A DNA stretch of 64,000 nucleotides from Neokomagataea tanensis. GTDB taxonomy: Bacteria; Pseudomonadota; Alphaproteobacteria; Acetobacterales; Acetobacteraceae. Below are positions 26,545 through 34,848 of this stretch, piece after piece (positions within the stretch are counted from its first letter, which is position 1; each line of letters starts with the position of its first letter). A program made the translations under genes and the position numbers. The notes below the pieces were generated by a model. The model saw only the letters and a program-made list of their open reading frames with translations. It did no database searches and had not been told where the DNA came from. The stretch spans positions 1,684,501-1,748,500 of the forward strand of contig NZ_CP032485.1 of assembly GCF_006542335.1 (NCBI RefSeq), read 5' to 3'.

Positions 26545-27201
26545 ATGTCCTCACCTTCATCACCACGTTCTGCGCTTGACGCTGATGCCGTGAAAGCGGC
26601 GTACCGCCGTTGGGCACGTGTTTATGATACCGTATTTGGCCGTGTTTCAGGCATGGGACGCAAGCGTGCAGTGGCTGAGGTCAATGCACTACCGGGGGAG
26701 CGCGTTCTTGAGGTTGGTGTCGGTACTGGCTTGGCTTTACCGTTCTATAATCAGAACAAACGTATCACCGGTATCGATTTGTCAGAAGATATGCTTGAGC
26801 GCGCCCGTATGCGGGTATTGCAGCAGGGCCTGACAAATATTGATGATCTGGTTGAAATGGATGCAGAAGCAACCCGTTTCGCAGATGATAGCTTTGACAT
26901 TGCAGTTGCAATGTTTGTTGCCTCTGTTGTGCCACACCCTGATCGTTTGCTGAAAGAATTGAAGCGGATTGTCCGTCCGGGTGGGCATATTCTTTTTGTA
27001 AATCACTTTTTAGCGCAGGGCGGTCTGCGGCTGGCCATTGAACGCGGTACAGCTCGTGCATCGCGTTCTTTGGGGTGGAATACGGACTTTGCAATTGAGA
27101 CTTTGCTGCCGCCAGAGGACTTGGCGCGGGCAAGTATTCGTCCTGTGCCGCCTATGGGGTTCTTTACACTCGTGACATTACCGCACGACGGTTCTAAATA
27201 A
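26545..27201 (+). CDS. class I SAM methyltransferase, PmtA-like
   Basis: SAM-dependent methyltransferase with motif I LEVGVGTGLALPFY, motif II region ITGIDLSEDMLERAR, and a long loop ending in LKRIVRPGGHILFVNHF. The whole pattern (AYRRWARVYDTVFG at the N-terminus) resembles alphaproteobacterial phosphatidylethanolamine N-methyltransferase PmtA, which makes phosphatidylcholine. That lipid is abundant in acetic acid bacteria, so the assignment is plausible but not proven; UbiE-like enzymes look similar. I take the ATG at 26545 (MSSPSSPRSAL, 218 residues) rather than the open upstream frame. Confidence 0.82.
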   Translation: MSSPSSPRSALDADAVKAAYRRWARVYDTVFGRVSGMGRKRAVAEVNALPGERVLEVGVGTGLALPFYNQNKRITGIDLSEDMLERARMRVLQQGLTNIDDLVEMDAEATRFADDSFDIAVAMFVASVVPHPDRLLKELKRIVRPGGHILFVNHFLAQGGLRLAIERGTARASRSLGWNTDFAIETLLPPEDLARASIRPVPPMGFFTLVTLPHDGSK

Positions 27202-27333
27202 CTTTTTGCAGCCCTGGTCGCCTGATCGGCGTTTGGCACTGACTGGAAGAGAGTCGGCGCCGAGACTTCCGACGCTCGCTGTCATTATACCTCAACGTTT
27301 GGGGTGCCTTGAAGAAGGACAGACTGCGCGATC

Positions 27334-28539
27334 ATGTTGTTTTCGGCTCTTAAATCCCGCCCAGCTTTTTCTGTGCAAAAGCTGGGTATAGCCTACTTAC
27401 TGCTGGCACTTTTCGCTGGGTTGTTGGGTGGAATTCTTGCGCTGCCGGGGGCGGGTTACGCTGCAACACCCGGAATCGCGCTCTGCCATGGCATTTTAAT
27501 GTCCTTCTTCGTCGTAGTGCCTGCTGTGTTGGGTGGGTTCGGGCAGTTTTTGCTCCCGAAAGAGTTAGGATTAGAGAGCACACTCCTGCCGGGGGCATCG
27601 TTCCTTGGTTTTGCGCTGCTGTCTTCGGGCGTGGTCTTTCTACCTGTGTTGCCACTGGTATCATTGCTGTTATGGGCAGCGGGTAGCCTGTGCGTGGCGG
27701 TGGATATTATCGTAACGGCTTTGGAAGGACGTTCAGTCCGGTTCAGCGCGCTTACACCTTTCGTATGGTCTTTGCTTGCTACGGCATGCGGGATTGTCGT
27801 GACATCTCCTGTGCTCGCGGCAATGATCACGCATATGGGTGTTTCAAGCTTAAGCGCTGATGGCGGTTATGCCGTAGAACTGCCTGTGCAGGCTTTGGCA
27901 CGTGTCCTGCAAACGCCTGAAGTTGCGCTAATGTTAGTGCCTGCTCTGGGTCTGATCTGCTGTCTCTTCCCCGCGAGCAAAGGGGCGTTGACGCAGCGTG
28001 TTGCGCCCCATGCTTTTGGTGTGTCGGCGGTCGCGGGTCCATTGTTTTGGACAGATAGCCTCTTTACCCCGCATTCTCTTCTGACGTTGCAGATGATTGC
28101 TTGGGGCACACAGTTGCTTCCAGCTGTTGTCATGCTCGGCGCTCTTGTCAGTGACCTGTGGGCGGCGCGCCGCGCGGTGAGCGACAAGGCTTATTGGGGC
28201 ATCGGTGCGCTGGCGCTCATGACGGCAGGCTGGGGGCCTTCTTTGCTTATTGGTGCTGGTAGCCACCCTGCGGTGGCGTTCGGGAGCATCATGGCGGTTT
28301 GTGGCGGCTTTTATGCGTGGCTGGAAACAACATCAGGCGGTCGTGTCCCGGGTTGGTTGTGCCGCTCCCACGCATTAATGACGATGCTTGGGGCGCTCTG
28401 CTCGCTGGTGCCTTCTTTCGCGTTCTGGGGAGAGGGCATAATGGGGCTCAGCCTTTTAGGGTTCGTGGCTGTTGGCGTTATTCTGCTGGGCCGTGCGATG
28501 CGCCTTCAGTCCCTCAAGCGTTCGGGTGCGGCTTTATGA
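27334..28539 (+). CDS. degenerate haem-copper oxidase subunit I homologue lacking the binuclear centre
   Basis: 401-residue, 12-segment membrane protein clearly descended from cytochrome c oxidase subunit I (about 530 residues). The first low-spin haem ligand is kept at His52 in ALCHGILMSFFVVVPAVLGG, which aligns with TAHGILMMFF. The second is kept at His311 in GAGSHP, aligning with AHFHY. The GHPEVY motif reads QTPEVA (193-198), so the CuB His and the cross-linked Tyr are gone. The HH pair is Thr240-Asp241 in FWTDSLFT. The high-spin haem His is Gly309. It cannot reduce oxygen but might hold one haem. It overlaps cyoE by four bases. No subunit II or III gene adjoins it. Confidence 0.85.
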   Translation: MLFSALKSRPAFSVQKLGIAYLLLALFAGLLGGILALPGAGYAATPGIALCHGILMSFFVVVPAVLGGFGQFLLPKELGLESTLLPGASFLGFALLSSGVVFLPVLPLVSLLLWAAGSLCVAVDIIVTALEGRSVRFSALTPFVWSLLATACGIVVTSPVLAAMITHMGVSSLSADGGYAVELPVQALARVLQTPEVALMLVPALGLICCLFPASKGALTQRVAPHAFGVSAVAGPLFWTDSLFTPHSLLTLQMIAWGTQLLPAVVMLGALVSDLWAARRAVSDKAYWGIGALALMTAGWGPSLLIGAGSHPAVAFGSIMAVCGGFYAWLETTSGGRVPGWLCRSHALMTMLGALCSLVPSFAFWGEGIMGLSLLGFVAVGVILLGRAMRLQSLKRSGAAL

Positions 28540-29501
28540 GCGGAGCATCTGCTTTAGGGGCGCTGCGTGACCGACCCTTCGTCGCTGTTTTAGCGGAACC
28601 CGGTGCGGAGGGGGATTCATCTCTCCGCGAGTGGTTGGCCCTTTTAAAGCCTCGTGTCATTTCGCTGGTTGTCTTCACCGGAGCAGCTGGTATGGCTGTT
28701 GCTCCGAAATGGCCGTCCATTCCGTTGGGCATCATTACAATTCTTTGTATCTGTATCGGAGCGGGTGCGGCCGGCGCGATCAATATGTGGTACGATCGTG
28801 ATATTGATGCCGTGATGCGTCGCACATCGACCCGTCCTATACCTGACGGCCGAATGAGTGCTGATGGTGCTCTGCTCTACGGTGTTGTGCTGTCCGTCAT
28901 ATCCGTCATTATACTGGGGCTGGCAACGAATGTTCTGGCAGCAGGCATTCTGGCTTTTTCGATTTTTTTCTACAGCGTAATCTACACAATGTGGCTTAAG
29001 CGCCGCACGCCTCAAAATATAGTTATTGGGGGGGCGGCAGGTGCCTTCCCTCCGATGATTGGTTGGGCGGCATCCATGAACAGTCTATCTGTTTTGCCGG
29101 TAGCAATGTTTGCCATTGTGTTCTTGTGGACACCGCCGCATTTTTGGTCACTTTCACTCTACGCGTGTAAAGATTATGACGCTGCAGGTGTGCCGATGTT
29201 ACCCGTCGTGAAGGGGGCGAGGCACACGCGTTGGCAGATATTGCTCTATACCTTCATTTTGACGGCGTGTTCTTTGGCACCATCCTTCACGCATGAATGC
29301 GGCTGGTTTTACACGGTCTCGACGGTAATGCTGGATTTGGGTTTCATCGGCTGCGCCATACGCGTTCTTCGTGACCAGCAGGATGAAAAAGGCGTGAGCC
29401 TGACAAAGGACGCGCCAGCGCGCTTTGCCTTCAGGTACTCGCTTGCTTACCTGTTCCTGCTGTTTTGTGGTCTTCTCGTCGATCGGGTTTTATTAGGATG
29501 A
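28536..29501 (+). CDS. cyoE: protoheme IX farnesyltransferase (haem O synthase)
   Basis: Polytopic UbiA-type prenyltransferase that adds farnesyl to haem B, making haem O for bo3-type oxidases. The 322-residue form starting at 28536 (MSGASALGALRD) has the first Asp-rich motif NMWYDRDIDAVMRRT and the second region YACKDYDAAGVPML, plus the RPIPDGRMS loop. The frame is open further upstream but overlaps the preceding gene. The ATG sits in an ATGA overlap with that gene's stop, so translation is probably coupled. The next small gene is coupled the same way. Confidence 0.95.
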   Translation: MSGASALGALRDRPFVAVLAEPGAEGDSSLREWLALLKPRVISLVVFTGAAGMAVAPKWPSIPLGIITILCICIGAGAAGAINMWYDRDIDAVMRRTSTRPIPDGRMSADGALLYGVVLSVISVIILGLATNVLAAGILAFSIFFYSVIYTMWLKRRTPQNIVIGGAAGAFPPMIGWAASMNSLSVLPVAMFAIVFLWTPPHFWSLSLYACKDYDAAGVPMLPVVKGARHTRWQILLYTFILTACSLAPSFTHECGWFYTVSTVMLDLGFIGCAIRVLRDQQDEKGVSLTKDAPARFAFRYSLAYLFLLFCGLLVDRVLLG

Positions 29502-29626
29502 CGCATTTGCAAGAGCAGAAGGACTGCCCCGCCTCGAGGCGTCAAAAGAGCCGGGTCATTGGCTTAATCGGCGGCGTGGTGACCTTGGTTGTCGTGCTGT
29601 ATGTTATTACCTTGATCCGTCTTTAA
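29498..29626 (+). CDS. CoxF-like 42-residue membrane protein
   Basis: A 42-codon frame starts in an ATGA overlap with the cyoE stop. It has a charged N-terminus ending in a Lys/Arg patch (SRRQKSRV), then a single membrane segment (GLIGGVVTLVVVLYVITLIRL) and stops. The RN/KSR-then-membrane-helix pattern ending in VxTLxRL matches the small CoxF protein that follows ctaB in many alphaproteobacterial aa3 oxidase operons. Its coupling to cyoE and the terminator right after it support a real gene. Its function in that family is not well defined. Confidence 0.7.
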   Translation: MTHLQEQKDCPASRRQKSRVIGLIGGVVTLVVVLYVITLIRL

Positions 29627-29640
29627 CGGATCAAGGCTTT
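29610..29640 (+). terminator. terminator of the oxidase-like/cyoE/coxF operon
   Basis: CCTTGATCCGT (29610-29620) pairs perfectly with ACGGATCAAGG (29626-29636) around 5 bases, followed by CTTTTGCTT. The stem overlaps the last codons of the CoxF-like gene. Confidence 0.85.
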
Positions 29641-29653
29641 TGCTTAAGCCGGT

Positions 29654-30589
29654 TTAACCGGCTTGTTGAATGGCGGATAGGATCCAGTTGCCTCTGCCAT
29701 CCGCGCGGACGAAGGTCCAGAGTTCGGTAACGGTCTGCATGTCGGTCGAACTGCCGTCGATGACGTTACCAAAATTATCTGTCGTTACGTCAGTAAGGCT
29801 ATAGCGCATGGCTACGGTGGCGTAGGTCAGACCATTTTCACGCCAAGCTTCTGACAGGTCGCCGCGCTGAAACTGAACGTTCGAGACGATATTGCGCGCG
29901 CCACGGCTGGCGAGTTCAGAAAGCTGCTCGTTGAAGTAACCCGCCATTTCCGGTGTACTGCGGTTGGAAAGGGCACGCATGTTTTGTGCGCTCCAAGCCG
30001 ACTGGATATCCAGCAGGAGTTGCTGGAAGGCGGTATAATCTTCGTTGGTTGGCGTGTATGGAGCATTGCTCTGCGGCGCGTTAAAGGCTCCGCTATTCGG
30101 GGTGGCGCCATTGTTGGCTTTGGAACGGTTGCCGAATAAGCGCAGCAAAAAGATAATCAAGCCGCCTAAAATGAGCGCCTGCAGCAAAAACCCGAACAGG
30201 GATGTGCCGCCTGTGAAGCCACCAAAGAAGCCATGTCCGCTTAACATTCCGAAAAGACCCGCGCCGAGGAAACCTCCGGCAAAGCCTGTCATGAACGGAT
30301 GGCGCGCACCAAAGGACGGACGTGCACCCATTGTATTGTAAGGGGGGACCGCAGGGCGGGCTGCGTTGAAGCCTTGGTTGGGCGTGTTAAAAGTGTTTGG
30401 GTTGGGAGAGGGCGTCATGGAGCGGTCCATGGGGCGGCTCCAGCCCGGTGTTATGTTGGTGCGAGGTGGGGCGCTCCATGTATGTGAACCACGGCTCCCA
30501 AGGGAAGACCCGCCACCGGGACGTGCGTCGGCCGCGCCAACAGCGCAAAGAAGGGCAGCGACAAGCGCGACTGAACGTAAACGGGACAT
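29654..30589 (-). CDS. Tim44-like domain protein, exported
   Basis: A signal peptide (about 1-22, ending AADARP) precedes a Gly/Ser/Pro-rich segment (25-105), Gly-rich hydrophobic stretches (near 100-160, with FLLQALILGGLIIFLLRLFG as a membrane segment), and a C-terminal Tim44-like domain (about 180-311). In mitochondria Tim44 tethers the import motor. Bacterial versions of this layout have no settled role and are probably membrane-anchored. A second Tim44-type protein (TimA) is encoded at 55915. A palindrome AAGCCGG...CCGGCTT at 29644-29662 overlaps its stop. Confidence 0.82.
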   Translation of the reverse strand: MSRLRSVALVAALLCAVGAADARPGGGSSLGSRGSHTWSAPPRTNITPGWSRPMDRSMTPSPNPNTFNTPNQGFNAARPAVPPYNTMGARPSFGARHPFMTGFAGGFLGAGLFGMLSGHGFFGGFTGGTSLFGFLLQALILGGLIIFLLRLFGNRSKANNGATPNSGAFNAPQSNAPYTPTNEDYTAFQQLLLDIQSAWSAQNMRALSNRSTPEMAGYFNEQLSELASRGARNIVSNVQFQRGDLSEAWRENGLTYATVAMRYSLTDVTTDNFGNVIDGSSTDMQTVTELWTFVRADGRGNWILSAIQQAG

Positions 30590-30705
30590 ATCATCCTTCC
30601 AAAGGGTCTCACTACTACTGTAACATGTAGGGAGATCATGGCAGAAAGAAAGAAGGTAGACAAAATTTTCTTATCATTTTGCCTGTTTCTTTGAGATTGT
30701 ACCCG

Positions 30706-30740
30706 TAAAAAAGAGGCCCCCTTTGCGCTGGGGAGCCTCT
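30706..30740 (-). terminator. terminator of the pmbA transcript
   Basis: On the minus strand AGAGGCTCCCC (30740-30730) pairs with GGGGGCCTCT (30722-30712 region) with one mismatch, followed by six T. It lies seven bases beyond the pmbA stop. Confidence 0.8.
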
Positions 30741-30746
30741 AACTTA

Positions 30747-32080
30747 TTATGCGCCCGCTAAGCTCATATTATTGATCCGAATGCTCGGCGCATTAATACC
30801 TGACCTGAACTCTAAATCATTGGCCGCAACCAATGCGGCAAACATAGACTTTAAGTTTCCAGCAATCGTTACTTCAGCAACAGGCTCTGCAATTTCACCA
30901 TTACGGATCATGAAGCCTGATGCACCACGGCTATAGTCGCCAGTAAGCATGTTGATGGAAGAGCCCATGAGCTCAGTAATCAAAAAGCCTTCCCGAATGT
31001 CGGCTCTTAGGGCTTCTGGTGAGAGGCTTCCAGCGGTCAAATAGCAATTTGTTGTGCTGGGAGACGGTGGGCCAGAGGTGCCGCGACTTGCTCTTGCGTT
31101 ACTCGTCAAGTTGAGTTGCCGCGCGCTGCGACTATCGAGCAGCCAATGCTGGAGCGTACCGTCTTCCACGAGGTTCAGTGCTTGTGGAAGGCAGGCTTCA
31201 CCATCAAAGGGTCTGGATGCTCGGCCGCGCAGAAGGAAAGGGTCATCCTTTACGTCCATACCGTGGGGGAGGATGCGCTGATATAAAGCATCTTTGAGAA
31301 AGGATGTGCCGCGGGCTATGGCCGCGCCGTTAATGCCGGAGACGAGATGCCCAATGAGGGATGCTGCTACGCGGGGATGGTAAATAACGTCGTATGTGCC
31401 GGTGCGTGGCCGTGTTGGGTTGAGGCGCGCTAGGGCCTGCTCCGCAGCACGGTTTCCGATCAGTTGGGGGCTCTCAAGGTCATTGAAATGCGTGGCGCTG
31501 TGAAAAGCATAGTCACGCTGCATGGAGGCGCCGCTGCCCGCCAGAACGCTTGTGCTGAGGGAGTGGCTTGAGCGTTGGTACGCTCCGGTAAAGCCAGCGC
31601 TGGTCCCAAGTACAATCGTGCTGCGACCTTGCCCTGCGGACGCACCGCTGGAGTTTGTAATGCCGTTATGCGAGAGCGCGATTGATTCTGTCTCTTTGGC
31701 GCGTTCCAGCAAGGCGTCCATGCTCAGGGTTGTGGGGTCGTCTAAGTCTAGGCCTGTGGCATCGTAACGGCCTTTCAGGCAATTTTCTGCCAACCCCCGA
31801 AGCGGTCTTCCGGGACGAACTGCGCCATTGCACAGGCTTGTTCCGCCAGCTGCTCAAACGCGTCCGCGTCGAGCAGTGTGGTGGACACGCTTGCAGAGCG
31901 TTGCCCTTTGAAGACGCGTAAGCCAAGGCGCACGCTTTCTGAGCGCTCTATGCCCTCGGGTGCACCACAGCGCACCAGAGCTGAGGTGGACTCATCGCGG
32001 ATGAGCAGAGCATCTGCTGCGTCAGCACCGTGGCGTTTTGCAGCATCCAAGAGCGCTTCGACGGGGGTAGTATCAATCAT
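30747..32080 (-). pseudogene. pmbA: metalloprotease-related protein PmbA/TldE, reading frame broken
   Basis: TldE partner of the TldD/TldE proteolytic complex that matures peptides and clears CcdA-like antitoxins. The N-terminal 100 codons (MIDTTPVEALLDAAKRHGAD... VPEDRFGG) are in one frame. The remaining 345 (LAENCLKGRYDATGLDLDD... to INNMSLAGA) are in another. They meet at a run of five C (five G on the coding strand) at 31794-31798. A sixth base joins them into a 444-residue protein, the normal length, with FGGLAENC across the join. The ATG overlaps the M16 peptidase stop by four bases. Most likely a one-base sequence error; otherwise a recent mutation. Confidence 0.9.
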
Positions 32081-33354
32081 GCGGCAAGCTTTGTTGTGAT
32101 GTCGGCAAGCGTCGGTACTTGGGCGATTGGCCCCATTGCCGTAAAGGTCGGAGTGCCGGAGAAGAGCGTTTTTGCAACGCGCAGAATATCGCCTTCTGTT
32201 ACATTATCAATGCGCTCAATGGTTTCGCCTGTTGCAATAGCGCGGCCATGAATTTGAAGCTGGCGGGCGAGCTGTTCACAGCGGCTGCTTGTGCTTTCTT
32301 GAGACATCAGGAGGGATGATTTGAGCTGGGCGCGTGCGCGATTCAATTCTTCCGTAGTGAGGCCTTCTTGTAGTCGGCGCAGTTCGTGGATCATCACAGG
32401 CACAAGTTCAGCGGCTTCTTTTTCGCCTGTTCCAGCGTAAATTCCGAAAATGCCACTGTCATTAAAGGGGGATGCGAAGGAATAAACGCTATAGACCAAG
32501 CCACGCTTTTCCCGAATTTCTTGGAAAAGCCGTGAAGACATGCCCCCACCCAGAAGAGTTGAAAGGATCATGACCGGGTAGTGGTCCGGGTCTTTGTAGC
32601 TGACGGATGGGAAGCCCAACAGCAAATGCGCTTGGTCTAACTCTTTGACGGTGCGGCGGTCCCCACCCGTATAGTCAGCATGGCGCGTTTGAGGCGCATT
32701 ATGCGTTGGCAGGTCAGCAAAATGAGTTTTGACGAGGGCTACCACTTCGTCGTGGTGCAGGTTGCCTGCTGCTGCAATGGTAATGTTATGTGTGGTGTAG
32801 TGCTCGTGCATATAGCCCATAAGGGTATCGCGCGTTATATTCGCGACGAGTTCTTCTGTGCCGAGCGTTGGGCGGCCCATGGGCTGATCCGCGAAAGCCT
32901 GTTCTTGGAAGTGGTCAAAAATAATATCGTCAGGCGTGTCGTTGGCTTGCCCGATTTCTTGAAGAATGACGCCGCGTTCGCGCTCGATCTCCGCTTCAAG
33001 GAAGGTGCTGTGCGTGAGGATATCGCCTATGATGTCGACCCCGAGGGCAAGGTCATCTTTCAGCAGTTTGACGTAATAAGCCGTCGTCTCTCGTGCTGTG
33101 TAAGCATTGATATACCCACCAACATTCTCGATTTCTTCTGCAATTCTGACGGCTGAACGCCGTTCAGTTCCTTTGAACGCCATGTGTTCGAGGAAGTGCG
33201 AGACACCATTATTTTCGGCTGTTTCATCACGCGTGCCGATGGAGACATATGCGCCGAATGAGACAGTTTCGACACGGTCCATCCGTTCAGTGACGATTGT
33301 CAGGCCGTTATCGAGAGTTGTGACATTAATGGTGTCGGGGAGAGAATGAGGCAT
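32077..33354 (-). CDS. M16-family zinc peptidase (processing-peptidase-like)
   Basis: Member of the pitrilysin/mitochondrial processing peptidase family, close to the alphaproteobacterial MPP-like peptidase. The inverted zinc motif HFLEH is in GVSHFLEHMAFKGTERR (residues 52-56), with the distal Glu in the ERERGVILQEI region. The C-terminal half carries the glycine-rich loop GGGMSSRLFQEIREKRGLVYSV. Length 425 is typical. It is upstream of pmbA on the same strand with an ATGA overlap, making a two-gene peptidase unit. Confidence 0.95.
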   Translation of the reverse strand: MPHSLPDTINVTTLDNGLTIVTERMDRVETVSFGAYVSIGTRDETAENNGVSHFLEHMAFKGTERRSAVRIAEEIENVGGYINAYTARETTAYYVKLLKDDLALGVDIIGDILTHSTFLEAEIERERGVILQEIGQANDTPDDIIFDHFQEQAFADQPMGRPTLGTEELVANITRDTLMGYMHEHYTTHNITIAAAGNLHHDEVVALVKTHFADLPTHNAPQTRHADYTGGDRRTVKELDQAHLLLGFPSVSYKDPDHYPVMILSTLLGGGMSSRLFQEIREKRGLVYSVYSFASPFNDSGIFGIYAGTGEKEAAELVPVMIHELRRLQEGLTTEELNRARAQLKSSLLMSQESTSSRCEQLARQLQIHGRAIATGETIERIDNVTEGDILRVAKTLFSGTPTFTAMGPIAQVPTLADITTKLAA

Positions 33355-33384
33355 TTAGTGTACTTGTAACCGAGGGAGAAAAAC

Positions 33385-33416
33385 CCTGCATGTCGGGCTT
33401 AAAGCTGACATGCAGG
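33385..33416 (-). terminator. terminator of thrC
   Basis: CCTGCATGTC pairs perfectly with GACATGCAGG (33385-33394 with 33407-33416). On the minus strand it is followed by GTTTTTC. It separates thrC from the M16 peptidase gene. Confidence 0.85.
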
Positions 33417-33428
33417 AGTGAAGGCGAA

Positions 33429-34826
33429 CTAGCGATTAATGTGAGCGCGGACTGCGTTCTGGATTGTTACCAGCTCGCTGCTCAGGCTGTCATACCGCTC
33501 AGGGCGGCTGTGCAAGTCCGCTAGATGAGGGGGTAGGTGGGCGTCAAGGCCCGTTGCTGCGTGAACTGCGGCGGGGAATTTCGCAGGGTGGGCTGTTGCC
33601 GCAGCAATCATGGGGATGCCGGGCTCTTGGAACGCACGACCTGCGGCGAGACCAATGGCTGTATGCGGGTCGGCCAGATATTGGCTTTCAGCATAGAACT
33701 GGCGCATGGCTGCGCTGGTTTCTTCGTCGTTGAGTGTTTTGCCGTTGAAGAGTGTGCGAATGCGCTCCCAAGCGTCTTGTGGGACGTTCATGCGCCCTGA
33801 GCTACGGAACTCCCGCATGATGGAGCCACAGCGTTCGGAGTCTCTGTCGAGCATTTCAAACAAAAGACGTTCGAAATTAGACGAAACCTGAATATCCATT
33901 GAGGGCGAGAGGCTTGGCTCAACCCCGCGGACGCTCATATCGTTGGTGAGCAAAAAGCGTGTGAGGATGTCGTTGCGGTTTGAACCCACGCAAAGCTGAC
34001 GAATGGGCAGCCCCATCTGCTTTGCAGCCCAAGCTGCGAGCACATTACCGAAGTTCCCTGTGGGAACAGCGAACGATATTTCGCGGTCTGGCGCGCCAAG
34101 AGCCAGTGCTGAACGCACATAGTATGGGATTTGCGCGGCGATACGGGCCCAGTTAATGGAATTAACTGCCGAGAGCGAAACTTCATCCCGGAAAGATGTG
34201 TCCGCAAACATGGCCTTAACGATATCTTGGCACGTATCGAAGTCACCCTCGACCGCGATGTTCAGGATGTTATCGTCTTGTACCGTCGTCATTTGGCGGC
34301 GTTGTACGTCAGACGTTCGGCCTTTGGGGTGCAAAATGACGACTTGCAGGCGCTCACGGCCACGGCAGGCTTCAATAGCCGCGGAGCCTGTATCGCCGGA
34401 TGTTGCCCCAACGATCGTGACGCGTTGGTCACGCTGTGTCAGCACATGATCAAAGAGACGACCAAGCATTTGCATGGCCATGTCTTTGAACGCGAGGGTA
34501 GGACCGTGGAACAGTTCCAAGGCGTATAGATCTTGCTCTACTTCAGCCAAAGGAACGACGGCTTTATGTGCGAAGCGTCCGTAAGCGTCGCGCGCCATAG
34601 TGCGGAGCGTGTCCCGATCAATTGCCCCAGCAGTGAAAGGGGCCATGACTTCAGCCGCGAGGTCTGCGTAGGGCAGGGCGCGCCATTCACGCAGCGTAGC
34701 AGCGTCAATTTGAGGCCAGCTCTCCGGCATGAAGAGACCGCCATCAGGGGCTAAGCCAGCGAGGAGAATATCGGCGAAGTTCGGGGCGTTGGCGCTGAGG
34801 CTACCCCGTGTCGATCGGTAACGCAT
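33429..34826 (-). CDS. thrC: threonine synthase
   Basis: PLP enzyme converting O-phospho-L-homoserine to threonine. The 465 residues show the N-terminal MRYRSTRG and the PLP lysine in FHGPTLAFKDMAMQ. The phosphate-binding ATSGDTGSAAIEA and the NSINWARIAAQIPYY segment are those of the longer class of threonine synthase. No other threonine pathway genes are adjacent. It starts 22 bases after the stop of the beta-propeller gene and may share its transcript; its own terminator follows. Confidence 0.96.
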   Translation of the reverse strand: MRYRSTRGSLSANAPNFADILLAGLAPDGGLFMPESWPQIDAATLREWRALPYADLAAEVMAPFTAGAIDRDTLRTMARDAYGRFAHKAVVPLAEVEQDLYALELFHGPTLAFKDMAMQMLGRLFDHVLTQRDQRVTIVGATSGDTGSAAIEACRGRERLQVVILHPKGRTSDVQRRQMTTVQDDNILNIAVEGDFDTCQDIVKAMFADTSFRDEVSLSAVNSINWARIAAQIPYYVRSALALGAPDREISFAVPTGNFGNVLAAWAAKQMGLPIRQLCVGSNRNDILTRFLLTNDMSVRGVEPSLSPSMDIQVSSNFERLLFEMLDRDSERCGSIMREFRSSGRMNVPQDAWERIRTLFNGKTLNDEETSAAMRQFYAESQYLADPHTAIGLAAGRAFQEPGIPMIAAATAHPAKFPAAVHAATGLDAHLPPHLADLHSRPERYDSLSSELVTIQNAVRAHINR

Positions 34827-34848
34827 GTCAGGACTGTATCACGCTGAG

